Shown here one piece after another: positions 35,551 to 43,590 of a DNA stretch of 64,000 nt. The DNA lies in NCBI RefSeq assembly GCF_932274485.2, contig NC_065879.2, forward strand, positions 91,383,459-91,447,458, written 5' to 3'. This stretch comes from Patella vulgata (Eukaryota; Mollusca; Gastropoda; Patellidae). The position numbers and the translations under genes are program-made. How positions within the stretch are numbered: position 1 is the stretch's first letter; the number at the start of each line of letters is the position of its first letter. Under the pieces are notes generated by a model. The model made no database searches, was not told the origin of the DNA, and was given only the letters and a program-made list of their open reading frames with translations.

Positions 35551-38500
35551 GGGGATAACGTCCACACGACACAAACTACTCCTTGTCACGTATAACCGGG
35601 GAATCGAAACCACGTCAGTTGACTCAATGACAGAACTTATGATACTGCGCTAACCATTCAGCAATCCACCCCCTTCAAACAAAGAATAATAACCATAGTG
35701 CAATGAAGTTTTAGAAGTTTCATGAATGACGATAATGGGCGTGGTGCATTGACGTTGGTTGATAGGCAACGAGTTCCAATATTTAACAGTATGGCTACTT
35801 TAAACGAAAGATAACCAAACGTTGCCATCCAGCAACTTACTACGGCTGACGACATTCGCACCGGGACAACCCTAGCCTAGTGTGGTGTAAAACAAAAGAT
35901 CGTTTGGCCATAGAATACGGTCTACTTCGGAAAATAAAATTAATAACCTAATAAATAACACCTTTTGAACATGTGTCTTGCATTATCGTAGCTAAAACTT
36001 TATTTAAAAGATTCACAGAATTGTGGGTAGACAATAAACGGAATTGTTATTAAAATCGGACACACATTTAATCGATTATAAAAGCTCCCGACCCACAAAA
36101 TACAATTGGTCTACCTTGCGTTTTTTTCTATTTGTATAGCTAGATGTAGTTGATGACTTTCCCCTGTAACTAAATGATATTAATAATCACCAAATAATGA
36201 TCTTGTTAATCACCTAATAATGTATTTACAAACGTTATATCAAAGTCGACGTAATTTTCAACCGTAAGTCTTAATAGACGTATACCATTCACAAAAACTT
36301 TTCTTGCTAGAGCCTCTTCCAGTTAAGTGACCATCATGGAGTTCCAACTGGTCTAATCATGTCATAAAACCCCAAAATGTTACTTAACATTGCCAAGCTA
36401 GAACATTATGCCAATCAATTCCAGTTTCAACTTAAGATTATGAAAAAATGAATATTCACGTTTAGACAAATGTTGTAGGATTTGAATTGGGTTAGCTAAC
36501 TGACAAGCACCACAAGTAGAACCACAAATACAAACTATAATAATTCCAGTATGTCTCAAAACGTAGGACTACAAATGTTAAAGATAACTTGCGAAACACG
36601 TTTTATCACCCAATAATACATTCTACAGTAGATATCGCTTGTGTGATATATTTCATAATCTACTGCGATAGTTCAGCAGGAACTACTTTTTTTTATTTTC
36701 AAAGAACAGTTCATTTATTATTAAAAGTACTTTTTTTAAATTAAAAATTAACTATTATTATTCAATTGACCTTGATGGAAACACTGGGTCAATATAAAGG
36801 ACTTTGCAATGGTTGAATTGCTGTCAAAAATGATGTATCACTACGCCATAAAAGTGAAATCTACAGCAAAGAATTATATTTATCGGTTTTTTGTTACTTT
36901 ATCAACTTGTGTTAATATTTTTTGATATCAAAGAAGCCTCTTAGGAGATTCTCTATATAAACACTCTTACATCCAGCTTTTACACATATTATTCCTGTCG
37001 CGTTCGTAAGATTCTATGGAATTGACAGTTGTGTGGATAGGTATAGCAGGGTTCCACTCTGTTTGAAAAAAATCCATTGAAAAACTTGGAGCCACTATAT
37101 TTGTAGTAGCTACAGTTGATCATAACAAGCTACAGGATGACGACTTTTAGTTATCGTTTGTTTGAAGTAGCTACAGTTGATCATAACAAGCTACAGAATG
37201 ACGACTTTTAGTTATCGTTCGTTTGTAGTAGCTATCTCTAAAATGTAGCATTCGTTACATATCAACTAACGTCACTGCACCTCATTATCGTCATTCAAGA
37301 AACTTTTAAAAACTTAAGTGTTTTAAGCAAGTTATACCTGAGAGCCAAAGGCTCTTTATGTAGATATACTTTGTTAAGCGCTACGAGTACACTTTTAGTG
37401 GATAATTGGTTCCATAGACATGCCCAGATTATAGTATCATAATTGTATGTATTATGTGTGATGCATAGTTCTATTGTGGCGTTCATTGTACTCTGACCCT
37501 GTTATATTGGATATAGCCCCATCATTAAAATGAAGAGTATAGACAACATAAGACATTTTCATATAGACAACGGGCTTTCTCATTTGTTAAAGCGGGAGAT
37601 TGTTAGCTAATCTAAAAATAGTTTTTACAGCAACACATGCGGTATAATTAATATATGTATGTAATATTTTTATAGAACCATTGCAAACACAAGAAACTGA
37701 TGAAATGCAGAAAGCCGAAACTGAACAATTACAAAAGAAAGAAAGTGAAGAATTACAGAAGGAAGAAACTGGACATTTACAGAAGGAAAGCACTGAACCA
37801 ATACAGACGGAAGAAACTGAACTATTACAAAAGGAAGAAACTGAAGCATTACAGAAAGAAGACACTGAACAATTATTGGTGGAAGGAACCAGCAAATTAC
37901 CAAAGAAAACCACTGAAAAATTACAGAAGACACAAACTGAAGGTAAGGTTATATTTTTAAAACTTTTATCGTTCACAAGCTATTCAAATCACTGCTTGGA
38001 AGCCTATGGTGCATTTGTACGACCGTCACGTGAAAATTCTAATGAAAGATAATTGGAATTTAATGGGGATGACAACGATTTTCAACAAGGTTTCCACAAA
38101 TCTAAAATATATACTCAAAGATATTAATTCCCTCTATAACAAAAGCAAAAACGGCTTTGTACGTGAGATCTTAGAGACTTTTGGCAAGTGGGTTTTTTGC
38201 CATCCGTATCGTCACGTGATACGTTGCGTCAATGTAGTTTTAGAGTTTTGGCAGATTTTCCCGCCGCGTAGCATGAGTAACTGAGCTGAGTTTAGTTCTA
38301 TTACAGCATCATGGCAGTAATCTACCAAAATCACCATCAGTACTTGTCAAGTGCCTAGCCTACAAATTCCTGGAGGGAGTAAAGGCGTTTGACAGTCGCT
38401 GAGTTATTAAAAAAACATTCTTATTAAAAATCTTCGACTTCGACTCGACAGCAATTTTTGGTTTCAATAATGTATCATTTCAGAATGTTTATACCCTTAT

Positions 38501-40436
38501 GCAGACAGACAGGAAAAATATGAACATTCCAAGAAAAACTCATAAAAAAATGATTAAATTCCAGTCTTTATCATGGTTAAAATCACATCAAATATACATC
38601 TTTGCGTTCTAGGATACACATAGATTCATAAACACGCTATGGCACGACATTTCAGCGTCTAAAAGTAGCAAAAAAGGCGGTAAAAATATGACGATGTTAT
38701 ACGCCCCTTTTCCGTATGAAAACTGTTCTATACGTACTACCGTATAAGTGTGCCTTAGTACGTATGATAAATACACACACATTGATCACGTCACGAGCAA
38801 AATCGATACGCATACGTGATACGGACCAGGAATTTACGCTTGCCAAAGGTTTCTATTGATTTTATACGTCCGTCATAATTTTCATCCGATTTTGACGAAA
38901 CTTGACATACAGGTTTTTATCCCAAGGATTTCGGTTCTTGTATAATGTCATGTATCGGACCGCAACTTCTTTGATTTTGGCCCCTGTACGAAATATCTCG
39001 TTTTAGCTTGTGGACACTCTACAGGTCATAATTTTTCCGATTTAGATGAAACTTGAAATGTATGTTTTCCAGAATCTCAGTCCCTGTCGATATTCCCGCA
39101 TATCGGACAGCAACTTCGTGTATTATGACCACTGATTGTGCGAAAAATCGCATCGTCCATTTTTATTCGATTGCGTACTGACCCGGCCTTGGAGTCCTCG
39201 AGCATATTCGATTGCGTACTGACCCGGCCTGGGAGTCCTCGGGCATCGCGAACATCAAGTCTCACCATGTCATTATGGGTGCCCCTCAGGGATATGGCAC
39301 CCATACTAATATAGGCACGTTTGTCGTTGGCTTCGTATTGCGTCCATTGGTGAAACGGCACCGAAGGCGCCCATCGGGGGTACCGAACCTTTCAAGGGGG
39401 GAGAGCTGCCCCCCCCCTTTTGCCCCTACCGCTAGCTACGGGCCTTGATCTTCCATTAAGTCAGCATGTTTCATGTTGGGTGTTCCGAGCATATATCACA
39501 AAGTCATTATGGAATATGGTGTGACTGACGTGAATGATTTAGATCCTAATATTCACCTGTTTGCCAATGATACACGGATATACATGAAATAATATCTGGA
39601 AGATTTTACATCCCATCTTTTGAAGCCAGGAAATTGTTAGAGCCTGTGTCTGCGAAAGTGTTAACAGGCGCCACTTAATCTGTTGTTCAGACTAGAAAGG
39701 AGATCAGGCTTTTGTATAATATTTTAAAATTGAAAAACTTATGGCCATTTTCAATAATTAGTTTTTGTTTATTGCCATGTAAGTGCATTACTAATGGATA
39801 AGCTTATGATTCCAGTGCAACAAACACATTCAACTTATATCTTCCTTAAAAGACTATCTCACTGTTTTGACCTCAAAAAACAGCACGTCTTTTACATTAA
39901 CTGAATCACTAATGCAATTTAGGGGGTTGGTGTGGTGGTAAGAACGACCCGTTACTCCTTTATTCATTTTTATAGTTACTTATTCACGCATACTGTATTA
40001 TATTCTTGAAGTATCAAAAGTAAATGATATAGCAATAATATATGAAGCAAATTTATATGAGCTTTTTGCTTGTTTTTGTATCATATATTTAAAATTGTCA
40101 TGTTATATTTGATATTTTTTTAATAAATATTGCTTTAAGCAAACACATTTTTAACATTCGCTCAGTTATTAATTACACCATAAACGTGAATCCAACACGG
40201 TAGTGTTTCCCTAATCCCAGCTCACAGAAATTTTCCCTTACCTTCAATTTTCACCGTGAATAATTTCTCGCCGCATCTGACACAAGCTTTGAAGAATCCA
40301 ACACTATTGTCAAGTTAGTTTTTTCGATTAAAACAAAACATATAAACTTAAAAACTATAAACTTCTTTTCAGAGTGGTTAAACGAAGAAAGAGAGGCAGA
40401 CACAATTACAGAACATACATATACTATAATCAATCA
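17717..40436 (+). CDS. Transmembrane receptor with three Ig-like domains and a cytoplasmic CARD-like domain (14 exons)
   Basis: Fourteen exons with matching phases predict about 659 residues: signal peptide (1-17), Ig-like domains 1 (18-110), 2 (111-224) and 3 (225-346), transmembrane helix (~365-388), short basic/acidic linker exons, CARD-like domain (~418-507) and octapeptide-repeat tail (~508-637). Each Ig domain is split by a phase-0 intron; all introns between domains are phase 1, as in exon-shuffled extracellular proteins. The extracellular part should bind a ligand, and the CARD should recruit CARD-bearing adaptors, so an innate-immune or cell-death role is likely; this is inference from domains. 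The true C terminus is uncertain, because the last exon either splices on at GTATGT (40437) or reads to a stop near 40563. I know no named orthologue. The exon chain rests on splice signals and phase agreement, without transcripts. Confidence 0.8.
18428..18540 (+). CDS. Ig-CARD receptor exon 2: Ig domain 1, first half
   Basis: Acceptor TTTTTTGATGCAG, donor GTTAGT. Encodes YRSQNITTEEPGSPVVGCD..LIWTLDK: strand-B cysteine (VVGC) and core tryptophan (LIW). Enters in phase 1 and ends phase 0. Confidence 0.8.
18777..19100 (+). repeat. SINE-A, diverged copy
   Basis: tRNA-like head with box A-like TGGCTCAATGAGTAAGACG and box B-like GGGGTTCGATTC, followed by the SINE-A body (GTGTCTAGTCGTTCGGGTGG, CCCGTGTACACGTTGGCGTA). 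Lies in intron 2 of the receptor gene. Confidence 0.75.
19245..19410 (+). CDS. Ig-CARD receptor exon 3: Ig domain 1, second half
   Basis: Encodes LRIRKVTFADAGLYRCQIGS, the classic D-x-G-x-Y-x-C strand-F signature with the second disulfide cysteine, then DINLTIT (strand G). Donor GTATGC, phase 1. Confidence 0.85.
19552..19679 (+). CDS. Ig-CARD receptor exon 4: Ig domain 2, first half
   Basis: Encodes FRWKNDIYTRPVAFGGNVTI then MWKYF and KIWLYRQ. The pattern aligns with domain 1, but the strand-B cysteine position holds Trp. Acceptor AATATAG, donor GTAGGT, ends phase 0. Confidence 0.75.
20093..20306 (+). CDS. Ig-CARD receptor exon 5: Ig domain 2, second half
   Basis: Encodes IVKLIVRGITMDDTKYKYMI, matching the strand-F signature but with Tyr where the second cysteine should be. 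Donor GTAAGT, phase 1. Preceded by a (TC)n run at 20031-20057 in the intron. Confidence 0.75.
20839..20981 (+). CDS. Ig-CARD receptor exon 6: Ig domain 3, first half
   Basis: Encodes LPQESVHFVWYYKYIYP, again with Trp at the strand-B cysteine position. The acceptor at 20837-20838 keeps the frame open; the alternative AG at 20842-20843 runs into a stop. Donor GTAGGA, ends phase 0. Confidence 0.7.
21625..21935 (+). repeat. SINE-A, head-truncated copy
   Basis: Matches the body and CATTTC tail of the complete SINE at 52851-53222 but lacks the tRNA-like head. Confidence 0.85.
22224..22446 (+). CDS. Ig-CARD receptor exon 7: Ig domain 3, second half
   Basis: Encodes GKITLTLHNASIDDFNYTYV then CRIIF. 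By alignment with domains 1 and 2 the strand-F cysteine position is Tyr, with a Cys two residues later. Several N-x-S/T glycosylation sites (NGT, NIS, NAS, NYT). Ends at a GC donor (AAAG|GCAAGT), phase 1. Confidence 0.75.
22895..23160 (-). repeat. SINE-A, head-truncated copy
   Basis: Reverse-strand body from the GGTTTCCCC block to the GTTTAACG tail region. A short tail fragment of the same family lies at 21360-21410. Confidence 0.8.
24323..24454 (+). CDS. Ig-CARD receptor exon 8: transmembrane helix
   Basis: Encodes a short stalk (NNSMLDQTFSNSSLH) followed by ~24 hydrophobic residues (IFSIAFAVVIVIILVTCIIL) and a stop-transfer KRR. Type I topology follows from the signal peptide. Acceptor TTCAATTGCAG, donor GTAAGT, phase 1 both sides. 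Confidence 0.85.
24580..24880 (+). mobile_element. Family-C element fragment
   Basis: Contains CAGATCTCGGTTCCTTTCGATA, ACCGTAACGTCCGGGATTAT and GACAAAATGGACACTCG, internal modules of the element at 49799-50887. No ends visible. Confidence 0.65.
26114..26155 (+). CDS. Ig-CARD receptor exon 9: basic juxtamembrane linker
   Basis: 42-base symmetric phase-1 exon encoding RHTRHLYRAVRNA; acceptor TTTTCTTGCAG, donor GTGGGC. Small, so less certain. Confidence 0.55.
26412..26568. repeat. Perfect 60-base-arm hairpin in receptor intron
   Basis: Left arm 26412-26471 and right arm 26509-26568 are inverted copies (ATTTAATAAATGTATGTTGA ... ATCACTTC), loop 37 bases. Small MITE-like palindrome, noncoding. 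Confidence 0.9.
26665..26703 (+). CDS. Ig-CARD receptor exon 10: acidic linker
   Basis: 39-base symmetric phase-1 exon encoding EDEIHLIPREESK; acceptor TTTTAATAG, donor GTAAGT. The intron just upstream (26225-26270) shares a sequence block with introns upstream of exons 12 and 13, suggesting common origin. Confidence 0.55.
27285..27755 (+). repeat. Dispersed repeat D, copy 1
   Basis: Shares CGAAATACGCGAAGAGTC, GGGATATGTTTAGTCTC and AAGATAACA-ATCAATGTTGA with 59320-59720 in the same orientation. Family not recognised. Confidence 0.7.
27955..28288. repeat. Direct repeat E, copy 1 (~335 bases)
   Basis: Nearly the same sequence as 31118-31451, more than 90% identical. Its 3' end matches a piece of reversed SINE-A (TAGATACTGTCCTTCTCAGG), so it is probably a composite repeat or small intronic duplication. 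Confidence 0.85.
28300..28590. repeat. ACTTGTGTTGAAA minisatellite
   Basis: Irregular array of the unit CAAACTTGTGTTGAAA in the receptor intron. The core AACACAAGTT/AACTTGTGTT is itself near-palindromic. Confidence 0.8.
28970..29694 (-). mobile_element. piggyBac-type nonautonomous element with transposase N-terminal remnant
   Basis: Flanked by TTAA (28966-28969, 29695-29698). The left end is CCCTTTGAACCCTGAAAA and the reverse of the right end CTCTTAGAACCCGAAATG, imperfect inverted repeats. On the minus strand near 29337-29460 a frame reads KRLNATDALTLITSDNCEDI then acidic residues to a stop, resembling the acidic N terminus of piggyBac transposases; the rest of the transposase is gone. 725 bases. 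Confidence 0.65.
31118..31451. repeat. Direct repeat E, copy 2
   Basis: Second copy of the repeat at 27955-28288, same orientation, in the intron before the CARD exon. Confidence 0.85.
31658..31927 (+). CDS. Ig-CARD receptor exon 11: CARD-like death-fold domain
   Basis: Single 270-base symmetric phase-1 exon, about 90 residues. The pattern LSCLLEYFSKGGILDENDVE, then GAEKLVDILQRRDQN, ITAALEACYLLPAVEKL matches CARD helices 2 to 6: L-x-x-L at helix 2, G-I-L-x-x-x-D-V-E at helix 3, K-L-x-D-I-L-x-R-R at helix 4 and A-L at helix 5. It mediates homotypic CARD-CARD binding in known proteins. A death-effector domain is a less likely alternative. Acceptor ATTATTTCAG, donor GTATGA. Confidence 0.8.
31928..33199. 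other. Intron of the receptor gene
   Basis: No exon recognised. Contains C-runs near 32334 and 33015. Confidence 0.4.
33200..33440. repeat. 119-base tandem duplication
   Basis: Two units beginning at 33201 and 33320 (ATAGATGGGCCTTAAACCAC...) are essentially identical. Confidence 0.95.
33715..33780 (+). repeat. SINE-A tail fragment
   Basis: TTAGCCCAGTTCGGAGCAGA, AGTAGGACTTTAACCCCATT: last ~65 bases of SINE-A. Confidence 0.8.
33877..33999 (+). CDS. Ig-CARD receptor exon 12: octapeptide repeats
   Basis: Encodes units of eight residues with consensus T-E-x-L-Q-K-E-E (TGELQTEE, PDQLLKDE, TEHLQVKD, TEKLQKEE). Symmetric phase-1 exon with acceptor TTTTATAG and donor GTAAGG. Part of a tandem duplication with exon 13. 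Confidence 0.75.
34127..34370 (+). mobile_element. Foldback-element arm, old relic 1
   Basis: Starts after TTAA with AGGAGAATACCAACGATTTT and follows one arm of the element at 3234-4407 at reduced identity for about 240 bases. No second arm seen. Confidence 0.7.
34700..34825 (+). pseudogene. LINE reverse-transcriptase scrap
   Basis: Encodes MEYGVTQGSGLGPNIYLYVI, a decayed form of the G-V-x-Q-G-S-x-L-G-P motif of LINE reverse transcriptase. A more decayed copy lies at 39490-39595 in the duplicated unit. Confidence 0.65.
35396..35510 (+). repeat. ~60-base tandem units, inverted relative to 37100-37230
   Basis: Two units of AACGATAACTAAAAGTCGTC plus GTTATGATCAACTG. The same units occur twice, reversed, at 37100-37230. 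Together they bound about 1.6 kb, perhaps a foldback element with repeated ends. Confidence 0.7.
35553..35672 (-). repeat. SINE-B (second tRNA-derived family), head part
   Basis: On the minus strand a tRNA-like head: GAATGGTTAGCGCAGT (box A) and GGTTTCGATTCC (box B). Preceded on the plus strand by a (GA)n run at 35518-35546. A longer copy lies at 42925-43180. Confidence 0.75.
37100..37230 (-). repeat. ~60-base tandem units, inverted partner
   Basis: Two units of GTTGATCATAACAAGCTACA plus GACGACTTTTAGTTATCGTT, reverse of 35396-35510. Confidence 0.7.
37676..37942 (+). CDS. Ig-CARD receptor exon 13: octapeptide repeats, expanded
   Basis: Eleven octapeptide units (TEQLQKKE, SEELQKEE, TELLQKEE, TEALQKED and others), a 24-base coding minisatellite. 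Highly charged and probably an extended helix or coiled coil. Same splice sites and flanking intron sequence as exon 12. Confidence 0.8.
38063..38285 (+). mobile_element. Foldback-element arm, old relic 2
   Basis: TGGGGATGACAACGATTTTC onward, following TTAA, at the same place relative to the octapeptide exon as the relic at 34127. The insertion therefore predates the duplication. Confidence 0.65.
38860..39155 (+). mobile_element. Family-C element fragment
   Basis: Internal modules only (ATTTTCATCCGATTTTGACG, ATGTATCGGACCGCAACTTC). Confidence 0.65.
40373..40436 (+). CDS. Ig-CARD receptor exon 14: tail
   Basis: Acceptor ACTTCTTTTCAG, phase 1 entry. Encodes EWLNEEREADTITEHTYTII, with one tyrosine that could be an SH2-type docking site. 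It may splice at GTATGT or read on to a stop near 40563. Confidence 0.5.
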
Positions 40437-40563
40437 GTATGTATACATTGTATTTCTATTTAATGTAAATTTACCAGATATATTCAGGGACAATTGCGCA
40501 CAGGCTTGTGGGACAGAACTGATTGTTAAATATTTACCTAATCTATTATGGCAAACATTTTCA

Positions 40564-41158
40564 CCAAATTAATTGATTTGGTTAAGAAGATCAGGGACCA
40601 ATTTTCAATGTTTGTTGTTTGTTTGGCCCGTTTATAACATGCATATGCTGAACAGAGACTGTGTTACAGGAAATGACCCCCACATTATTTCAAATATTAA
40701 AAGATAGTTATTGTTATGTGGTGAATTATGATTTGAATATAGTGCGACCGCCATGAAAGGTTCCCCAATCCTTATTTCAATAAGTTATATCAATAAATTT
40801 AGGAATTTCTCGAATATTTTTTTGATCTCATTTAGTTTATTTTTGGACGTATTGTAAACAAATATATTGTAATATATTACCGACATTCTCATTTGAAAAT
40901 GAGGAACAATTGAATTTTGAACCTGATTTCCAGTGTACACATTGAATGTTCCAGTATACGACATTTTGTGCTTCAGACGTCGTAATCTTGGTGTCATTTC
41001 GAACAGCAAACACAAAATAAATGGCCAAATAAACATAGCTTATACGTAGCTCAAAGATTGTCTACCACTAAATAAGCAGCCTATTTAGCATTAAAAGAAT
41101 GAAATTATTGTAGCTGGGGTCTGGTTTCCAGATAGATATTCCATGATAATATTTTTAT
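40564..41158. other. AT-rich spacer
   Basis: No gene, exon or repeat recognised. Confidence 0.4.
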
Positions 41159-41640
41159 ACACCCACATTTTCAAATGGACTATCCATTGGGACATCTTTT
41201 TGTCCGTTCATATTTGTTTGTGGACACTCTGCGGGTCACAATTGTTATCCAATTTTGACGAAACCTAAAATATATCCCAAAGATACGGTTATTCGTGATA
41301 CAGGCATGTATCGTGCTGTAACTTCATGCATTATGACTCCTGTGTGTACGCAGAACTGTGTTTTTTAGCTTGTGGTACCTCAATAGGTCACAATTTATAT
41401 CTCATTTTGCAAAAACTTACAACATATCTTTATTACCCAAAGATCTCGGTAACTTCCTGGATTGTACGAAAATCACGTTTTTAATGTGTAGCCGATCTAG
41501 AGATCAAATTGTTATTTGAATTTATAATCCGTTCAAACATATTACCGTTACACAATAACTGAGTTCCAATTTCTGGAAAATCAGACAGAATTTCCCATCA
41601 AAATGGAAGCTCGCCTTTTGCGTAAATAATCAAAAAGCAA
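41159..41640 (+). mobile_element. Family-C element, left part
   Basis: Begins ACACCCACATTTTCA, close to the family end, and continues through two internal modules. Right end not found. Confidence 0.6.
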
Positions 41641-42924
41641 TTAAAGGAATCGTACAATAATTTTTTAAATGATCGCGGATGAGATTCGATTTTTAGTCCA
41701 GTGCTACACTATTTGTTCTTTATGATGATAACACCTGGTTTAACTTCATATGATACTTTTATTGTTCTTCAAACATATCATGTACAAAACGTCTTATAGT
41801 TAAAGACTCCGTAATTAGCTTGTGTTTAGGGTGCCATGGTCCTAGCTTGGCTTGGCACCCTTGAGTGCCAACTCCCAGCTAACTTACATGACCGAATTCC
41901 GATCTTAACTCACTTTCTATCAATTACATCTCTGCTTATAATCCCTTTCTAGACAAAGAATGATCGAAGAGATTATACAGCTGGCTATATTGTATCATAG
42001 CAGACTAAATGTTTATTACAGATTGCTTTACAAGACAAAACGCGTTGCATAACATGGGCCAGCTATATGTTTATATTATGGTAATGACTAATGAGTGCCA
42101 TCTGGACAACCATGGGTGTCAATAGTCAACATAAGGATATTTTAATTAATTCCGCTTTTATGTGTCAAGATATGGTATGATAACGTATCCATAACATCTA
42201 CAAATTGTGTAACACCAGGCAAGATAGCATAATAGGTTGTGATTTAGCCCCGAAAATCGTTTCATCTCGTCCCTGCAAATTCCGGGTGAAAATCTGACGC
42301 TTTGTTACATAATTTAACCGGTAGGCCGTCACTGTCGCATACATTTCTGTTCTGATGCATTGCACAATACGTCTTGCACTCGAATTACGTCTCGAACTAT
42401 ATTTGTCACGTGTAGCCATAATCAGGTGAAAAAATTAAATTCTAAGCCAATCAGAAACCATAAAAGCAAAGATCGTCATAGGTCAATAGCTAAATAGACC
42501 AGGGAATACCTTTTATGAGACGGAACACGTTGGGTTGTTTACATTTGTCAGAGAGAATTTTCTGCAAATATGCCAGGATTCTTGGATAATACCACCTGTT
42601 AAATGTTGCATTGACACTGTAAAGACGACTTACCCTTGATCTGTGGCATAAATATGGTCAATAATTGGGAAATAGCCCCAATGATTGAATAAATCTTTTA
42701 TTTTCTGGAACAAGTATTTCTTCAAAACTATTTCAGTGAAACAATATCCAAGAGAAATACTGATGCTTGAAATACTGATTCGGTCTTATAATTATATATA
42801 ATGTTAAGAAATAAGAAAAATAATAATACCATGTGATCTGATCGATACAATTAATAATAATTCACCTTCATCAATTTTACTATTTTTTTAAAAAAGAAAA
42901 CAATAGACTTATTATAAGAGTATA
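41641..42924. other. Spacer, nothing recognised
   Basis: No supported gene or element. Short reverse-strand open frames look random. Confidence 0.4.
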
Positions 42925-43180
42925 GAGGAAGATAAATGGGGTTTAACTTCCACTCGACACAAACTAGGTAATTTTGGTTCAATTGTATTCCAATAATTCG
43001 CTTGCGTGTAGTGGTCTTTAGCAGTGGGGGGAAACCGGGGGACCCGGAGAAAGCCCATGAGGTTGGACAGGCGACCCTTCTCCTTGTCAAGTACAACCGT
43101 GGAATCTAAACCACGCTAGTGGACTAAATGACAGGTCTTATGATACAGTGCGCATATGCTACCCCATCCTCGGTTACCCA
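42925..43180 (-). repeat. SINE-B, longer copy
   Basis: Minus strand: tRNA-like head (GTAGCATATGCGCACTG, GGTTTAGATTCC), then ACTTGACAAGGAGAAGGGTC and a body ending GTTAAACCCCATTTATC. A tail resembling SINE-A suggests a shared 3' end. Confidence 0.65.
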
Positions 43181-43310
43181 GTGTACTGATTCCGTTCTAC
43201 TCCACTATACCTTGGGTTAATCCATAGGGTTTCCACGATTTCAAATTATCTGCCCTGGCCTAGAATGAAGCTACAGTCTACGAACCAATCAGAAAACAGT
43301 TTACTGAATG
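43150..43310. repeat. Left arm of inverted repeat around second Tc1 copy
   Basis: The ATCCTCGGTTACCCAGTGTA / TTCCGTTCTACTCCACT block recurs reversed at about 45160-45312. Similarity is roughly 80%. Confidence 0.7.
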
Positions 43311-43590
43311 ATTTATGTAAATAATGTATATATTTATAATTTATTTATATTTAATTGTATTATCAAAATCTGTAGTATGTGTTGTTGATTTCAAATATGT
43401 ATAACATTTATATGTTTGACTTTTGTTATTATTATTACTAATCTTTCTTTGTCTGAAATATGTCATTCTGTTAAGTTTATTATTATTGAAGTTATACTTG
43501 GTAATTTGATTCACAATAACTTGTCTACGTGGACATAAAATTTCGGGAAAGAACGATTCTAAATAAAACTAATGACCCTACATTATTATA

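Larger units (their letters stand above)
37350..39970. repeat. Tandem duplication unit 2 around the octapeptide exon
   Basis: Second unit, paired with 33510-35290. It has gained a family-C fragment (38860-39155) and a small tandem repeat at 39166-39245 (TTCGATTGCGTACTGACCCG). Confidence 0.8.

Noticed and set aside
37587-37976. Cysteine/serine-rich minus-strand frames opposite the octapeptide exon
   Set aside because: Antisense reading of a 24-base coding repeat; the plus strand has splice sites and phase agreement.
39077-39361. 94-residue minus-strand open frame
   Set aside because: Overlaps a short tandem repeat and a family-C fragment; no recognisable domain or splice context.
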